NCBI GenBank assembly: GCA_028583415.1
Contig: CM053269.1
Location: 45,179,388-45,243,387, forward strand
DNA from: Protea cynaroides
Taxonomy: Eukaryota; Streptophyta; Magnoliopsida; Proteales; Proteaceae
DNA length: 64,000 nucleotides
Direction: 5' to 3'
In this document: positions 48,690 through 59,236 of the stretch, one piece after another
How the letters are laid out: every line of letters begins with the position of its first letter
How positions within the stretch are numbered: position 1 is the stretch's first letter
Position numbers and translations under genes: made by a program
Notes under the pieces: generated by a model
What the model was told of the DNA's origin: nothing
Seen by the model: the letters and a program-made list of their open reading frames with translations, nothing else
Databases searched by the model: none

Positions 48690-48990
48690 GTGGCGTTTAT
48701 TCTATAATATCACTAAACAGTGAGATAAATGATTCTGTTATGTACATCTATATACAGTGGTGTTCTGTCTGTAAATGTCACTAAAAAAGTGCTTAATACA
48801 CCCTGTTATGTATATAGATACAGTGACGTTCTGTCTGTAAATGTCACTAAAATAAAACTGGACTTTTATTGACGTTCAGAACATACTGTCATAACAAATA
48901 CAGTCACTGTTCTTGATCTTTAGCGACGTTCAGAACGAACTGTCAAAAAAGTGCAGTCACTGTTTCAGTGTTGTTCGAATCATAACTAAA
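48690..48990. repeat. Degenerate tandem repeats (GTGACGTTC / TGTCACTAAA) in the copia leader
   Basis: TTCTGTCTGTAAATGTCACT occurs twice about 68 bp apart (near 48763 and 48830), followed by several diverged GACGTTCAGAAC copies. No coding role is evident. Confidence 0.65.
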
Positions 48991-49529
48991 CGTATGGTGA
49001 TATGTAATGAAAAGCATTCAAAATTATTAAATGTCACCAAGCATATATAATAAAATCACCCGGTTTAATAGTTCTTGGTCAGGCCAAACAAACCGAACCA
49101 AAACGGTTCTTACTGGCCCACCCAAACTGGTCCATATCCCGGACATAAAATGGGGCTTCGGGTCAACCCGTATGGGTATTTGGTTCAGGTCTCGGGTTGA
49201 CCTGAGAAAACAGTAGTAGACATAGTGGGTTTGGGTTGGTTCGGTTCAACCAGTAACCGGGTTGGCTTTATCCAGTTCATTTTTTTGAACATCGTTGAAC
49301 CGAGACTACTTAAAAACCCTAATTTCTATTACATATACCCAAAGATTCCTTCAAATTTATAGATTATGCCATCCTTATGATTTTAATCCATCTTCTCTCT
49401 TATCAGACTACCGAATGCTTGCAGCGGCGCTGAGGACCTTGCTGGAACATCTGGCAGTCTCCAACTAAAACCGGTGAGGACACTGTTCAACTCTACGACA
49501 GCCTGAAAAACGGCCGGAGAGAGAGAGAG

Positions 49530-49745
49530 AGAAAATAGGGATGAAAATCCCACGGCATACTTGCATGTTGGCTTGCGGCAGCCTGCTGGCTGCACATGGC
49601 CGCGGCCGGCTGGCCCTTGCGGGCTGGCCTGCTGCTCCTAGCGTGGCCGGCAGAGCTGCTCCGGCTGCCTGCAGTTTTTGCAATGGGTGGCCCCTTATGC
49701 TTGCGGGTTGCATCATGCACTCGGCAATGGCAGTTGGCCGGCCAA
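49530..49745. other. GC-rich island in the copia leader
   Basis: GGCC- and GCTGC-rich sequence of about 215 bp just downstream (element sense) of the primer-binding site, embedded in an AT-rich element. Open frames on both strands are Ala/Arg/Pro-rich and look like composition artefacts. Confidence 0.5.
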
Positions 49746-50217
49746 AACAATAGAAAATAAAATTTTATTTTTAGTCATTAAAACCGATTCTTAATGTATC
49801 AGATTGGTGGATGGGTGGCTGAAATCCTGCTCTGATACCATAATGTAAAACTTTATCATCTCTACACTGAAGATTAATGCGAAAGATAAATACCTCCAGT
49901 GTGACCTGTCCCAGCCATTGTCCGTCCAATCGAGTTCTCCTCTGATACACTCTGATATGCCCTGCTACACAAACAAAAGAGAAGAGAGAGGGGAAGGATT
50001 TCTATGCACTGACTGTATTCCCTGACAGAGAACGTGATGGAGTTCTCAAATTTCTATCAGTGTGCACATGACCCTACCCATTAGTATTTATAGACCAACC
50101 GTCTCCTTCCATCAAGGATGGACGGTGATCTGGGTGCCACATGTCCTAGGATCCTAATGCTAATCATCCAACTTAGGTGGGGCCAGGTGGCATGTGGGCC
50201 ACCCAACTTACACAATA

Positions 50218-50955
50218 TACTTTAGGAAACATCCCAACAGATAGATCTGAAAGAAAACAGATCTTTAGAGAAAAGGAAAATCAAGATATATAACCAGTAC
50301 ATGGAGAAACGAAAATCATGGAGAAACATCAATCATAAATTTTAATTAATCTTACCTGAAACCAAAGAAATAGAGGAAAGAGGCGAAGGCAGAGAGTTGC
50401 AGAGACGCGAAGAGGATATAGGTGAGAGCAGAACTGCAGAGACGCCGGAGACTTGGAAAGGGTAGAAGCAAGAGCAGAGGAGTGTCCACTGACTCAGAAA
50501 GGGTAAAGGCAATAACAGAGGAGTGTCCAGAGACTTGGAGTGTCGAGTTGGGCTGGGCTAGGCCGGGTTCAACCCTACCAGGATTTAAAGTAACAAGGAA
50601 CCAAGTCTGGCCCTGCCTGGGCTCGGGTTCACAGGGCTGAACTTGCACCCCTACCGTCGTCGATGTCAACATTCGATGCCAATAAAAATATAAACAAAAA
50701 CCCAATATAATAGGTATTCATTTTATAGTCCAATCAATATGTGAAACAATGAATAATAAGAAGGTTATTCTATCATTATAAACTATTCATAATTACGGAA
50801 AAAAAAAGAGGGAAAATCTTAGAACATGGTCTACCTTCTTCAGGCATTTGAATAGGTCCTATCGCCAAACCAACCTTTGGATGGGAATCCCCCTCCCCCT
50901 GCTTAACTAGCCAACTGTCAAGTTCTAGGTCCAAAATCACATTCTATGGCCAACT
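50218..50955. other. Intergenic stretch, nothing firmly recognised
   Basis: The part 50521-50660 has GGGCTGGGCTAGGCCGGG and ends TTGCACCCCTAC, like the right end of a hAT-type element of the TAGGGGTGCAA class. Its left end was not found. The minus-strand open frame 50352-50705 is not similar to any family I know. Confidence 0.35.
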
Positions 50956-51675
50956 CACTACAAGAATGTGGCTCGACAACAGCACTTTGACGGAGGGCTA
51001 TAGCGGCATTTATAAACAATCGCCTCTATTGAAGAAATAATAATAATAACAATAACAATTACGATAATAACACTACGCTACATCAAATGATACCCAGATT
51101 CTAGAGGGAGCCACAAGAACCCTAAAATCCAGAAGGAACTTCTCTGCCAACTTATGTACCTTCAGGTCCTAGACATATATTTTCTTCAATCAGGTACAAT
51201 GGGCCTATATTTGAATCAGTTCTTGTTGGTTTGGTAGGCCAGGTTTGTAAAAGAGAACTCTTAATTTCAATGCAATATAATTATGGCCTGCTAAAGATCC
51301 TACTTTGCCACACAGCATGTCATTGAATCAACGAGTTTTCTATTTGGTGAAACTTTTCAATTCAAATGTAGACAATCATTAATGTACAATACTCTTTCAT
51401 AGCATATTACTGTAACAACCCAAACCTCAATTGATCCCACATATTACACCAAAACCTTGGAGATTCTCTTGAACTTGATTGGTAATGTGAGAAGTGGATT
51501 TCCATATAATAATTAGGGGAAAGAGAGCTCACTTTAAGTCTTATCTGATTCAAAACGGAGTCAACATTTGAAGCTGGCAAATGCTTTTGGGTTTCTTTCG
51601 GTCCTAAAAGCATTCTTTTTCTTTTTAGTCATATTTATCACTGGTTGTGATTATTGTGCAGGATGTGTTCCCAAT

Positions 51676-52140
51676 TAAGGATGTAAATGGAAAGCCGAAA
51701 ATCCGTATTCGATTCGAGTTCACATCCGTTTAGGGGAATCCAAATTCGAATAATTGGATTCGAATTTGGATGCAGAGGTCAGATTCGGAAGCGGATTCCG
51801 ATATCAATCAAACGACTAGGATTATATCCACTCCGTTTAACCTAGTATTAAGACGTATATAGTCTTAATGTTTTTATAGCCATTTAAAGTTTCGTCTCTT
51901 ATTTATTAGATTAGGCTATATATTTGTTTAAACTAGAGTTTTTTTTTCTCATTTACCTTGCAATTTGTATTCTAATTCCATTTTTCTAATTAAATCTTAT
52001 TTTAACTGGATATCTAGTTAAATTTTGAATTTGAATTTGGTTTTAAGACATCCATGGGATTCGGATACGATAGTTGGTAAACTGATTCGGATTTGGATAG
52101 TGATGTATCCGATTCAAATTCGATCCGTTTACATCCCTAC
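51676..52140. mobile_element. hAT-like MITE (about 465 bp) nested in the CACTA remnant
   Basis: Termini TAAGGATGTAAATGGA and TCCGTTTACATCCCTA are inverted repeats with few mismatches. Subterminal GGATTCGAATTTGGAT-type motifs recur in both orientations. Flanks TTCCCAAT and TCCTCAAT form a degraded 8-bp duplication. Confidence 0.65.
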
Positions 52141-52259
52141 TCCTCAATTGATACAATTATTGAGGAATTTGCTCCCAATGGTCATTGTGGAATTTGTGGG
52201 TTAATTAAATTTGAGGTGTTTTCTATTATATTTTTTGTTTCATTCGAATAACCCTACAT

Positions 52260-53080
52260 GGTAATAGGTATAATAAAACTCTTAAGGACTATGTGTGCCA
52301 TCAGAGTCATCCAAAAGGGCCTATTGCAGAAGGCTACATTGCAAATGAAAGCATGACATTTTGTTCTACCTACGTTAATGACTTAGGGTCGAGGTTTACC
52401 CGTCCAATGAGGAATGTCGATAGTGGGAATCCAAAAATTGAGCAAATGCATTTGATTTTCTCATGCGAAGGTAGGCCATTAGGATGTCCTGCATTAGTGC
52501 CATTAGAATCAAAAGAGTTACAGCAAGCACATTGATATATTCTTATACATCACGAGGACAATGAAATATATCGACAGTAAGTGTCAAAATTGACGTAATT
52601 TGACTTTAATGTTTTCACATTTAATGAAACCTCATTTGCAGACTTTATTTGGACAAACTTAAAAAGAGCCTAAGCTTTATGGTTTAGGAACGAAAGCGAA
52701 AGAAATTTACCCAAAAAAAAAAAAAAAACGTAAGCGAAAGAAGATGCATTCAAAGAAATTCACGGAGTGGTTTAGATGTCATGTAAGCAATAGAACATAT
52801 CTTTGCTTTAATTAATTTAAATCTGATTGCATCTTCCTTCAATTGCGTCCATAACAACTATTCTTGAATTAAATAGGTAGACAAGATAAGACAAAGTGGA
52901 GAAGTTGTCCCATACATTTTTCAAAGGCTAGCCTGAGGGCCTAATCGAGAAGTTAAAAAATACAAGTGGTACATATTGAATGGAGTCCAGTTTCACACAA
53001 AGGATCATGAAGACCCAGAAACTGCGGGGTCGTAGTCACGACAAGAACATCAAGCTACTCTAGCTGTAGAGATACTTGGC
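52260..53080 (+). pseudogene. CACTA transposase-associated protein fragment (DUF4218/DUF4216-like)
   Basis: The frame 52263-52535 shows a block (LKDYVCHQSHPKGPIAEGYI, MTFCSTYVNDLGSRFTRPM, then ELQQAH) characteristic of the DUF4218 region of plant CACTA proteins. A TGA follows the AH. A plausible intron donor (CAG/TAAGTG near 52577) and acceptor (TTTGCAG near 52641) lead to further matches: KKFTEWFRCHV near 52750 and KWYILNGVQFHTKDHEDPET near 52965-53025, which resembles DUF4216. Another TGA (about 52932) interrupts before that block. Both stops sit where an Arg CGA codon would fit, as expected after CpG methylation decay. Family assignment is from recall of domain patterns. Confidence 0.7.
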
Positions 53081-53799
53081 CCATTGATGTTAATATGCAT
53101 TATTAAGGTGTATTGACGAAAATCATCGTGTTAAAACATTCAGTGGACTTGAAGATAGTGTAACAAGGTAAAAGGGTAATCCTGGAATTGCCTAAGGGTA
53201 ATATTGGCATTAAAATTTTATAGGAAAATAAACATCAGTATATCTAACAGACCTGTCCTAATGGCCAGGGTTTGTCTGATACTTACGTGTCAAATTAGGG
53301 GAGATTAGTTTCATTATTGACGATACTGGAGAGTGGTTGAAATTAGGATAAACCTTAGGGGAGGTGCCAAAAATTTTCACTTAAAACATTTACAAAATTA
53401 TGCTTTACAAATAAACTTAGAACATAAGTACTAGGGAAATTTTCATGCAAATTTTACTGTTAATAATGACAACCGCACCCCACACTCTTTGGTTTTTAGT
53501 CATGTTTTGAATTTCAATGAATGTATGTTGAAGATTGAACTTCACTTGCTTGGTGGCAGATGAAATCTCTGGTTGCTTAAACTTGTGAAATTCTACTATT
53601 TTCTTGAAGCAGAGATCGAAGATGTTGACTTTTAGTTTCAATGTTTTATCAATGATTGTTACTTGTTTCATGGTAAGAAGCATGAGCGCAGGTTCTTTGC
53701 AACAAAATCGTGTTTTGTTCCAAGAAAAGACTAGAGCATTATGAAGCAAGATGGGGGAAATAAAGAGGGGAGGGTGATGTAGGTGTGGGTGGGGAGGGA
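53081..53799. other. Stretch between CACTA remnant and gypsy breakpoint, nothing recognised
   Basis: The integrase frame runs on into this DNA for over 100 residues, but that part is foreign to integrase and is read-through of unrelated sequence. Confidence 0.45.
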
Positions 53800-54690
53800 G
53801 ATTGGACACCTTCATGAACACTTTGTCACCAACCATGAATTCAAGGTCCCATCGTCTGTTATCAGCATAGTGCTTCTGACGCACCTGAGCTGTCTTTACT
53901 CGGTTCTTGATTTGATCTACTACCTTGCAGGTTTCTTCCATAAATTCTGGTCCTACGTTTCGTCTTTCTCCAACTTCATCCCATAATAAAGGTGTCCGAC
54001 ATTTCTTGCCATACAAGGCCTCGTATGGGGCCATCTGGATCGTAGACTGGTAGCTGTTGTTGTAGGCAAACTCAATGAGTGAAAGCTTCTCATCCCAAGC
54101 CCCCTTGAAGTCGATTGCACATGCCCGAAGCATGTCTTCTAGGATCTGAATGGTCCTCTCCGACTGACCATCAGTTTGAGGGTGAAAGGTTGTGCTAAAC
54201 TTTAGTTTCGTCCCCATTGCCTTCTGTAGTCCTTCCCAGAACTTAGATGTGAAGCGTGGATCTCGATCAGACACAATACTCTCTGGAACTCCGTGGAGTC
54301 TGACTATATTGTCTACATATAACCTTGCCAACCTGTCCATAGTATATTGGGGTCTGGCAGGGATAAATCTGGTTGTCTTGGTGAGGCGATCTACAATTAC
54401 CCATACTGCATTCACCGACCTTGGAGTCATAGGTAGGCCAGTGATGAAATCCATGGTTATACAATCTCATTTCCATGCTGGCTCGGATAATGGTTGTAGT
54501 AATCCTGCAGGCCTCTGTCTTTCTGCTTTGACTTGCTGACAGTTTAAACATTGAAATACATGTCGGGCCACATCAGCTTTCATACCCCTCCACCAGTACA
54601 ACCTTTTCAAGTCATGGTACATTTTAGTGCTTCCAGGGTGTACTGAATATGGGGTGGAGTGAGCTTCCAACATAATCCAATTTCAGATTT
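53800..54690 (-). pseudogene. gypsy integrase, truncated
   Basis: The minus strand shows the zinc-binding N-terminus (AHSTPYSVHPGSTKMYHDLK, YWW, CLNCQQVKAERQRPAG) and the catalytic core (MDFITGLPMTP, VIVDRLTKTTRFIP, SIVSDRDPRFTSKFWEGLQ, FSTTFHPQTDGQSERTIQIL), with the DDE residues in place. Breaks: a frameshift near 54700-54720 separates it from RNase H, TGA at 54683-54685 and TGA at 54467-54469. After GDKVFMKVS (about 53803) homology stops, so the C-terminal domain and any chromodomain are absent. Confidence 0.9.
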
Positions 54691-56849
54691 CTAGATCTTC
54701 ATCCTCAGGTATGCACAAACGCCCACGGTATCTGAGTACCTTGTCTGCTCTAAAGTAAAATCAGGATTGGCTCGACCCTTTTCCAAATCCTCTTGAACTG
54801 TCCTGAGATATGGGTCATGTAGGACTGCTGCCTTTATTTCTTCCTTCAAGTCGGACAAAATCTTCAATGCTGCAAACATTAAGGTAAACTGGTGTATCAA
54901 CCCTTGCTCAATAGGATCATCTGCTGACTTTATTAAGAGTTGTTCTTCATCCTTTGATGAACCAGAAACAGCAGCGCACAACGCTGCATTTGTACTTGGT
55001 CCTGCTTCAGGGTTCGATGCCCATTTCCTACTCAGTGTATCAGCTACAATGTTAGCTTTACCAGGGTGATACTGAATGTCACAGTCGTAGTCCTTGAGTA
55101 ATTGAAGCCACCTCCTCTGCCTCATGTTCAGGTCTTTCTGGGTGAATAGATATGTCAGGCTTTTGTGGTCAGACTTAATCTGAAATTTCTCGTCATACAG
55201 GTAGTGCCTCCAAGTCTTGATAGCATGAATGATCGCTGCCAATTCTAGGTCATGTGTAGGGTAGTTCTTCTCATGCTCTTTTAGCTGTCTTGAGGCATAG
55301 GCTATCACCTGCTCTCTTTGCATCAGCACACAACCCAGTCCCAGACCTGAAGCATCTGTATATAGTGTAAATGGATGGTCTGGAGTTGGAATAGTCAATA
55401 TAGGTGCTGATACCAGTCTTGACTTCAACGTCTGGAAGCATTTCTCACATTCATCGGTCCATATGAACTTCTCTCCCTTTTTGGTTAATCTGGTGAGTGG
55501 AACAGCAATCTTAGAATAATCCTCCACAAACCTTCTGTAGTATCCAGCTAAACCCAGGAAGCTACGAATTTCAGCAACTGTCTTCGGCGCCTCCCATCCT
55601 ACTATAGCAGAAATTTTATTGGAATCGACCTTGATTCCTTCAGCAGACACCACGTGACCCAGAAAGGCTACTTCATTTAACCAGAATTCACATTTCTTGA
55701 ATTTTGCATAAAGCTTCTCTTTTCTCAGTCTTTGCAATGCTGCTCTTAGATGCATTTCATGTGTTTTCTGGTCCTTGGAGTATACTAAAATATCGTCGAT
55801 AAACACGATAACCGACGTATCCAACATGTCATGGAATACCCGGTTCATTAGCTCCATGGATGATGCAGGTGCATTAGTCAACCCAAAGGACATCACTAGG
55901 AACTCATAGTGCCCATAACGCGTCCTGAAAGCTGTCTTGGGGATGTCTGCTTCCTTAATCTTGAGCTGATGATACCCTGATCTCAGGTCAATCTTTGAGA
56001 ATACACTTGAACCCTGTAATTGATCAAACAAATCATCTATCCTTGGTAGTGGGTACCTGTTCTTGATAGTGAGCTTGTTCAATTCTCGATAGTCCATACA
56101 GAGACGTACGCTACCATTCTTTTTCTTGACAAAGAGCACAGGTGCTCCCCAAGGTGAGATACTAGGCCTTATAAATCCCTTGTCTAGTAGTTCTTGCAGC
56201 TGAGTTTTTAATTCTTTCAATTCGGTAAGAGCCATCTTGTACGGTGCTTTAGACACCGGTGCCACCCCTGGTAGGAGGTCTATCACAAACTCAGTAGCTA
56301 TGTCTGGTGGTAAGCCGGGTAGGTCTTCTGAAAATACATCAGGGAATTCCCGCACTACATTGATGTCCTCCATTTTTGGCAAGTCAACGGTTACATCCAC
56401 CACTGATACGAGGTATCCCACTCCCCCTTTCTCTAAACACTTCTTTACTTTTAAGGCTGAGAGTATGAGCTTTCTCTTCGTAGGCAACTTAGCCCCTTTG
56501 AAGTTGAACTCAGTCCCTTCACTGTCTTTGAACTTCAACTTCTTCTCGGCACATAATAGGTTTGCCGAATGTTTAGATAACCAATCCATGCCAAGAATTA
56601 CATTGAAATCTGACATCTCCAGCTGGACTTGATTGGCTTCCAACTTCCGTCCTTCAATAAGTACTAGGCAAGGACCATAATATTCCTCTAGTACTACCTC
56701 CATTCCCATGGGAGACCGAACTAACAGACTTGGTTGTAGAGTCTTGATGGGTTGATCTAGTCCTTTTCCAAATGACACTGACACAAAGGAATGGGTGGCC
56801 CCCGAGTCAAATAAGACTATGGCGGGTAACCCTGCTATATTTACTGTAC
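54691..56849 (-). pseudogene. gypsy protease, reverse transcriptase and RNase H
   Basis: One long open frame. The aspartic protease motif VLFDSGATHSFV lies at about 56795-56825; the frame then has VILGMDWLSKH, the RT blocks (VRLCMDYRELNKLTIKNRYP, FSKIDLRSGYHQL, FRTRYGHYEFLVMSFGLTNA, VIVFIDDILVYSK near 55795) and RNase H (LYTDASGLGLGCVLMQ, HDLELAAIIHA, IKSDHKSLTYLF, HPGKANIVADTLSRK). All RT and RNase H catalytic Asp residues I can identify are present. ASSMELMNRVF replaces the usual AxFxxLMN pattern. This part could still encode active enzyme domains if expressed, but integrase is truncated. Best fit is a Del/Tekay-type chromovirus. Confidence 0.93.
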
Positions 56850-56933
56850 CTGAGGTTTTTGTTCAATTTCTCCCTTAGTTTCCAATGCATAACCAATTAA
56901 TGCAATAGTTAAGGAACAAGTATAAAATCATAC
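56850..56933 (-). other. Putative 84-nt intron between gag and protease
   Basis: The minus strand reads TTACAG/GTATGATTTT at 56933 and ACCTCAG/GTACAGTAAAT at 56850. Removing it joins VVT-G-TVNIAG, restoring a normal gag-protease transition, phase 1. The segment is 84 nt, a multiple of three, and carries an in-frame TAA (56875-56877). Unspliced RNA would thus end after gag and spliced RNA would continue into pol. Splicing is inferred from sequence only. Confidence 0.6.
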
Positions 56934-58341
56934 CTGTAACCACATCTGGTGATGCGGCTGCCTCTTCTGTGGTAACAGCATACACCTTGCCTTGTTGTTG
57001 CTCCCTCTTTGGTTGTGGGCATGTTCTGGCATAATGCCCCACCTGTTGGCAATTATAGCACTTTACATTAGGGTTCGGTCCCGTTGCCTGTGGTGGCATT
57101 GCAAGAGCCGGTCTAGGAGGCACTGTGCTAGTAGGTGGCCTGAACGGATGGTATGGCATGTTGTTTCTTCCGCCATGGATCTCAGGACTAGGCCTCTTTA
57201 GACCCCTACTTTGTGCTATGAAACTTTCTCTCTGACTTGACTCGATGACTCGAGCCACCTGTACAGCTTCATTATAGATGTTCAACCCTCGTCCCAACAC
57301 ATGTTCTCTGATAGCACCCTGAAGACCCATAATGAAACGGCGAATCTTTGTTTCTTCCTCCTACATACTGATTGGAGCAAGGAAGAATAACTCCTCATAC
57401 CTCTGCTGGTAGGCTTCTACGGTCATCTGTGACTGTTGCAGGTTAAGGTATTCCCTTTCCATCTGATCACGAAAACTCCTGGGAAAATACTTGTCAAAGA
57501 AGGCTTCCTTGAATATGGACCAAGTGATGATCTGGTGCTTTGTTTTCAGATATGACCTGGTAGAATTCCACCACCCATTGACTTCTTCCTTCAGCATGTG
57601 GGTGGCATATAATACTTTGTCCCCATCCTGACACTCCAGTAGCCGAAAGTTTTTCTCCATTTCAGCTATCCACTATGCTGGCCACAGTGTTTTCCCTGAC
57701 TTCCCTGTAAAGGTGGGTGGTTTGAGCTTTAAAATTCCATCCACTGCCCTGGAAAGGATACTATGAGCATAAGGAACATGCCCATATGGTGTCTGTCCAT
57801 ACCATTGTGGCTGATATGGGTAGCCACCCTGATTTCCTCCCTGATATCCACCATAGTATACACCCTGATATGGAAACTGATACCCTCCCTGATATTGGTT
57901 AGGAATTGGCATCCCTGTAACTGGGTGGGGTACTGTGTTGGGTTGATCCTGTTGTAGTGGTTCTTCATTAGCTATGCTAACCCCCACTGGTGCAGCTTGA
58001 ACATTCTCACCATTTGTGGATGGCATGTTTATAGGTGTCGACACAGGCCCAAGTGGCCTAAACATTTTTAGCATTTCTTCAAAAAACTTCTTCTACTGAG
58101 CCTCCATATTAGTGACCAAATTCGCCATCATTGTCTCGGAGCTAGTAGAAGGTTGTCCCTGTGACGGACATTCTTCATTTGCCTTCATCAGATCCTCAGT
58201 GTCATTTAGGGGGCTGAGTTCTTCCCCTCTCACCCTCTCTGCATTTTCTTCTGAGTTTTCTATTCCTGAACTTCTATCCATGGTAGGCGCCCTTGAGTGA
58301 CGGCGCCTGCGATGAACTCTACGTCCATTTCCTCCCACCAT
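56875..58341 (-). pseudogene. gypsy gag with in-frame amber stops
   Basis: All gag pieces lie in one frame starting at the ATG at 58341. N-terminal part is Arg-rich then Gln/Tyr/Gly/Pro-rich (YQGGYQFPYQGVYYGGYQGG). The retrotrans_gag core is WSIFKEAFFDKYFPRSFRDQ and QMTVEAYQQRYEELFFLAP (57370-57560). A CCHC zinc knuckle CYNCQQVGHYARTC lies at about 57005-57065. The frame is interrupted only by three TAG codons (58093-58095, 57673-57675, 57361-57363), with no frameshift. The final TAA at 56875 lies in the putative intron. Confidence 0.88.
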
Positions 58342-58594
58342 TGAAGCAATTTAGATTTCCCTGTATGATATCTGAATACATTGAAACACAAAGGACAACT
58401 TAGAAAATTATTCCAACAATATTTGGTCTCAACATATGCAGCATAAGTATTCATCAACAGGGAAAGAATCATAAGCAAAATTTTCAGTTATCTGTCGAAA
58501 TTTCCACATGTACAATGTCTTATCATGCAGGCGTGAGGTCTAGGATCAAGTTCAGACAAATTCTCAAGATGGTTTTGTACTCCCCATCTCCGTA

Positions 58595-58850
58595 GGGTTC
58601 CAGCGGTAGTACCAGTCTCTCCTGGAGTGAGACCGGTATAGCTGACCATTCATACCGGTCTGCCCATACCGCAGGTAGTACCGGTCGCACAGCCCATTAT
58701 TATGTGCAACCGGTATACCCTGCGGTAGTTACCAGTCGCACCATACCGCAGGGGGGGTACCGGTTGCACCCCATAAATATGTGCAACCGGTATACCCTGC
58801 GGTAGGTACCGGTCGCACCATACCGCGGGGGGGTACCGGTCATTTCATCG
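58595..58850. repeat. ACCGGT/TACCGCAGG repeat cluster in the gypsy leader
   Basis: About a dozen copies of ACCGGT or near variants, in alternating contexts (GCAACCGGTATACCCTGCGG, GGTACCGGTCGCACCATACC) spaced 20-40 bp apart, with local inverted symmetry. The same motif occurs in the LTR clusters, but this cluster is in the internal region between the extra gene and gag. Confidence 0.85.
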
Positions 58851-59147
58851 CCTTTTATACCAAAATCTAGGTTTTTCTTGATTTGGAAGTTTTTAGCCAT
58901 AGAAAACTTCTTTCTTCGCTAGAGAAAGGTTTTAGGGGTCTAAATGTGTAAAACCCCTCAACCAATTCGAAGTTTTATCGATTGATTTAAAGATAATCTC
59001 AAAATTTTGACTTTTAACCTAGGTTTCTAGGTTTTTTCGAGATTTTTGATAAATTTGTTAATATGCCTCCTTTTTTTTTTCTGTTTTGATGACATTGTTT
59101 GACCTATGTTAGCATTGTATCATCACCATAAATCATTCCATTCATAT

Positions 59148-59230
59148 TAGGTATGTTGTTAGGATTTTTCACCATTTTCTATCGTTTTTTGAATTTGTAT
59201 CTAACTGATTCTGGTTCTTTGTTTAACAGA
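59148..59230 (+). other. Putative 83-nt intron upstream of the antisense gene
   Basis: ATTAG/GTATGTTGTTAGG at 59148 and a pyrimidine-rich TTCTTTGTTTAACAG ending at 59230 fit a plant intron. It ends 6 nt before the ATG at 59237, so it would lie in the 5' leader. Unproven. Confidence 0.4.
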
Positions 59231-59236
59231 TACATT

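Larger units (their letters stand above)
43401..50212 (-). mobile_element. Complete but inactive Ty1/copia element (6.8 kb, minus)
   Basis: The 5' LTR is 49844-50212 (369 bp) and the 3' LTR 43401-43761 (361 bp), with ends TGTAAGTTGGG and AGTTTTACA on the minus strand. A perfect 5-bp duplication CAATA flanks it (43396-43400 and 50213-50217). The primer-binding site is at 49829-49840 (GCTCTGATACCA on plus) and the polypurine tract CAAGTGGGAGAA starts at 43762. LTRs differ at several positions and by small indels, so it is older than the element at 23952. Confidence 0.93.
50956..53080 (+). mobile_element. CACTA (En/Spm) transposon remnant, 3' end missing
   Basis: The left terminus CACTACAAGAATGTGGCT at 50956 has the CACTA signature, followed by GACGGAGGGCTATAGCGGC-type subterminal sequence. 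A transposase-associated coding remnant follows at 52260-53080 in the same orientation. I found no matching inverted terminus (CTTGTAGTG) before the gypsy element begins, so the right end is lost or eroded. Confidence 0.65.

Noticed and set aside
50352..50705. Minus-strand frame of 117 codons
   Set aside because: It overlaps a possible hAT-type end and has no recognisable domain or conservation evidence.
53417..53800. C-terminal extension of the gypsy integrase frame
   Set aside because: Residues after GDKVFMKVS are unrelated to integrase; it is read-through past the truncation point, not a novel domain.
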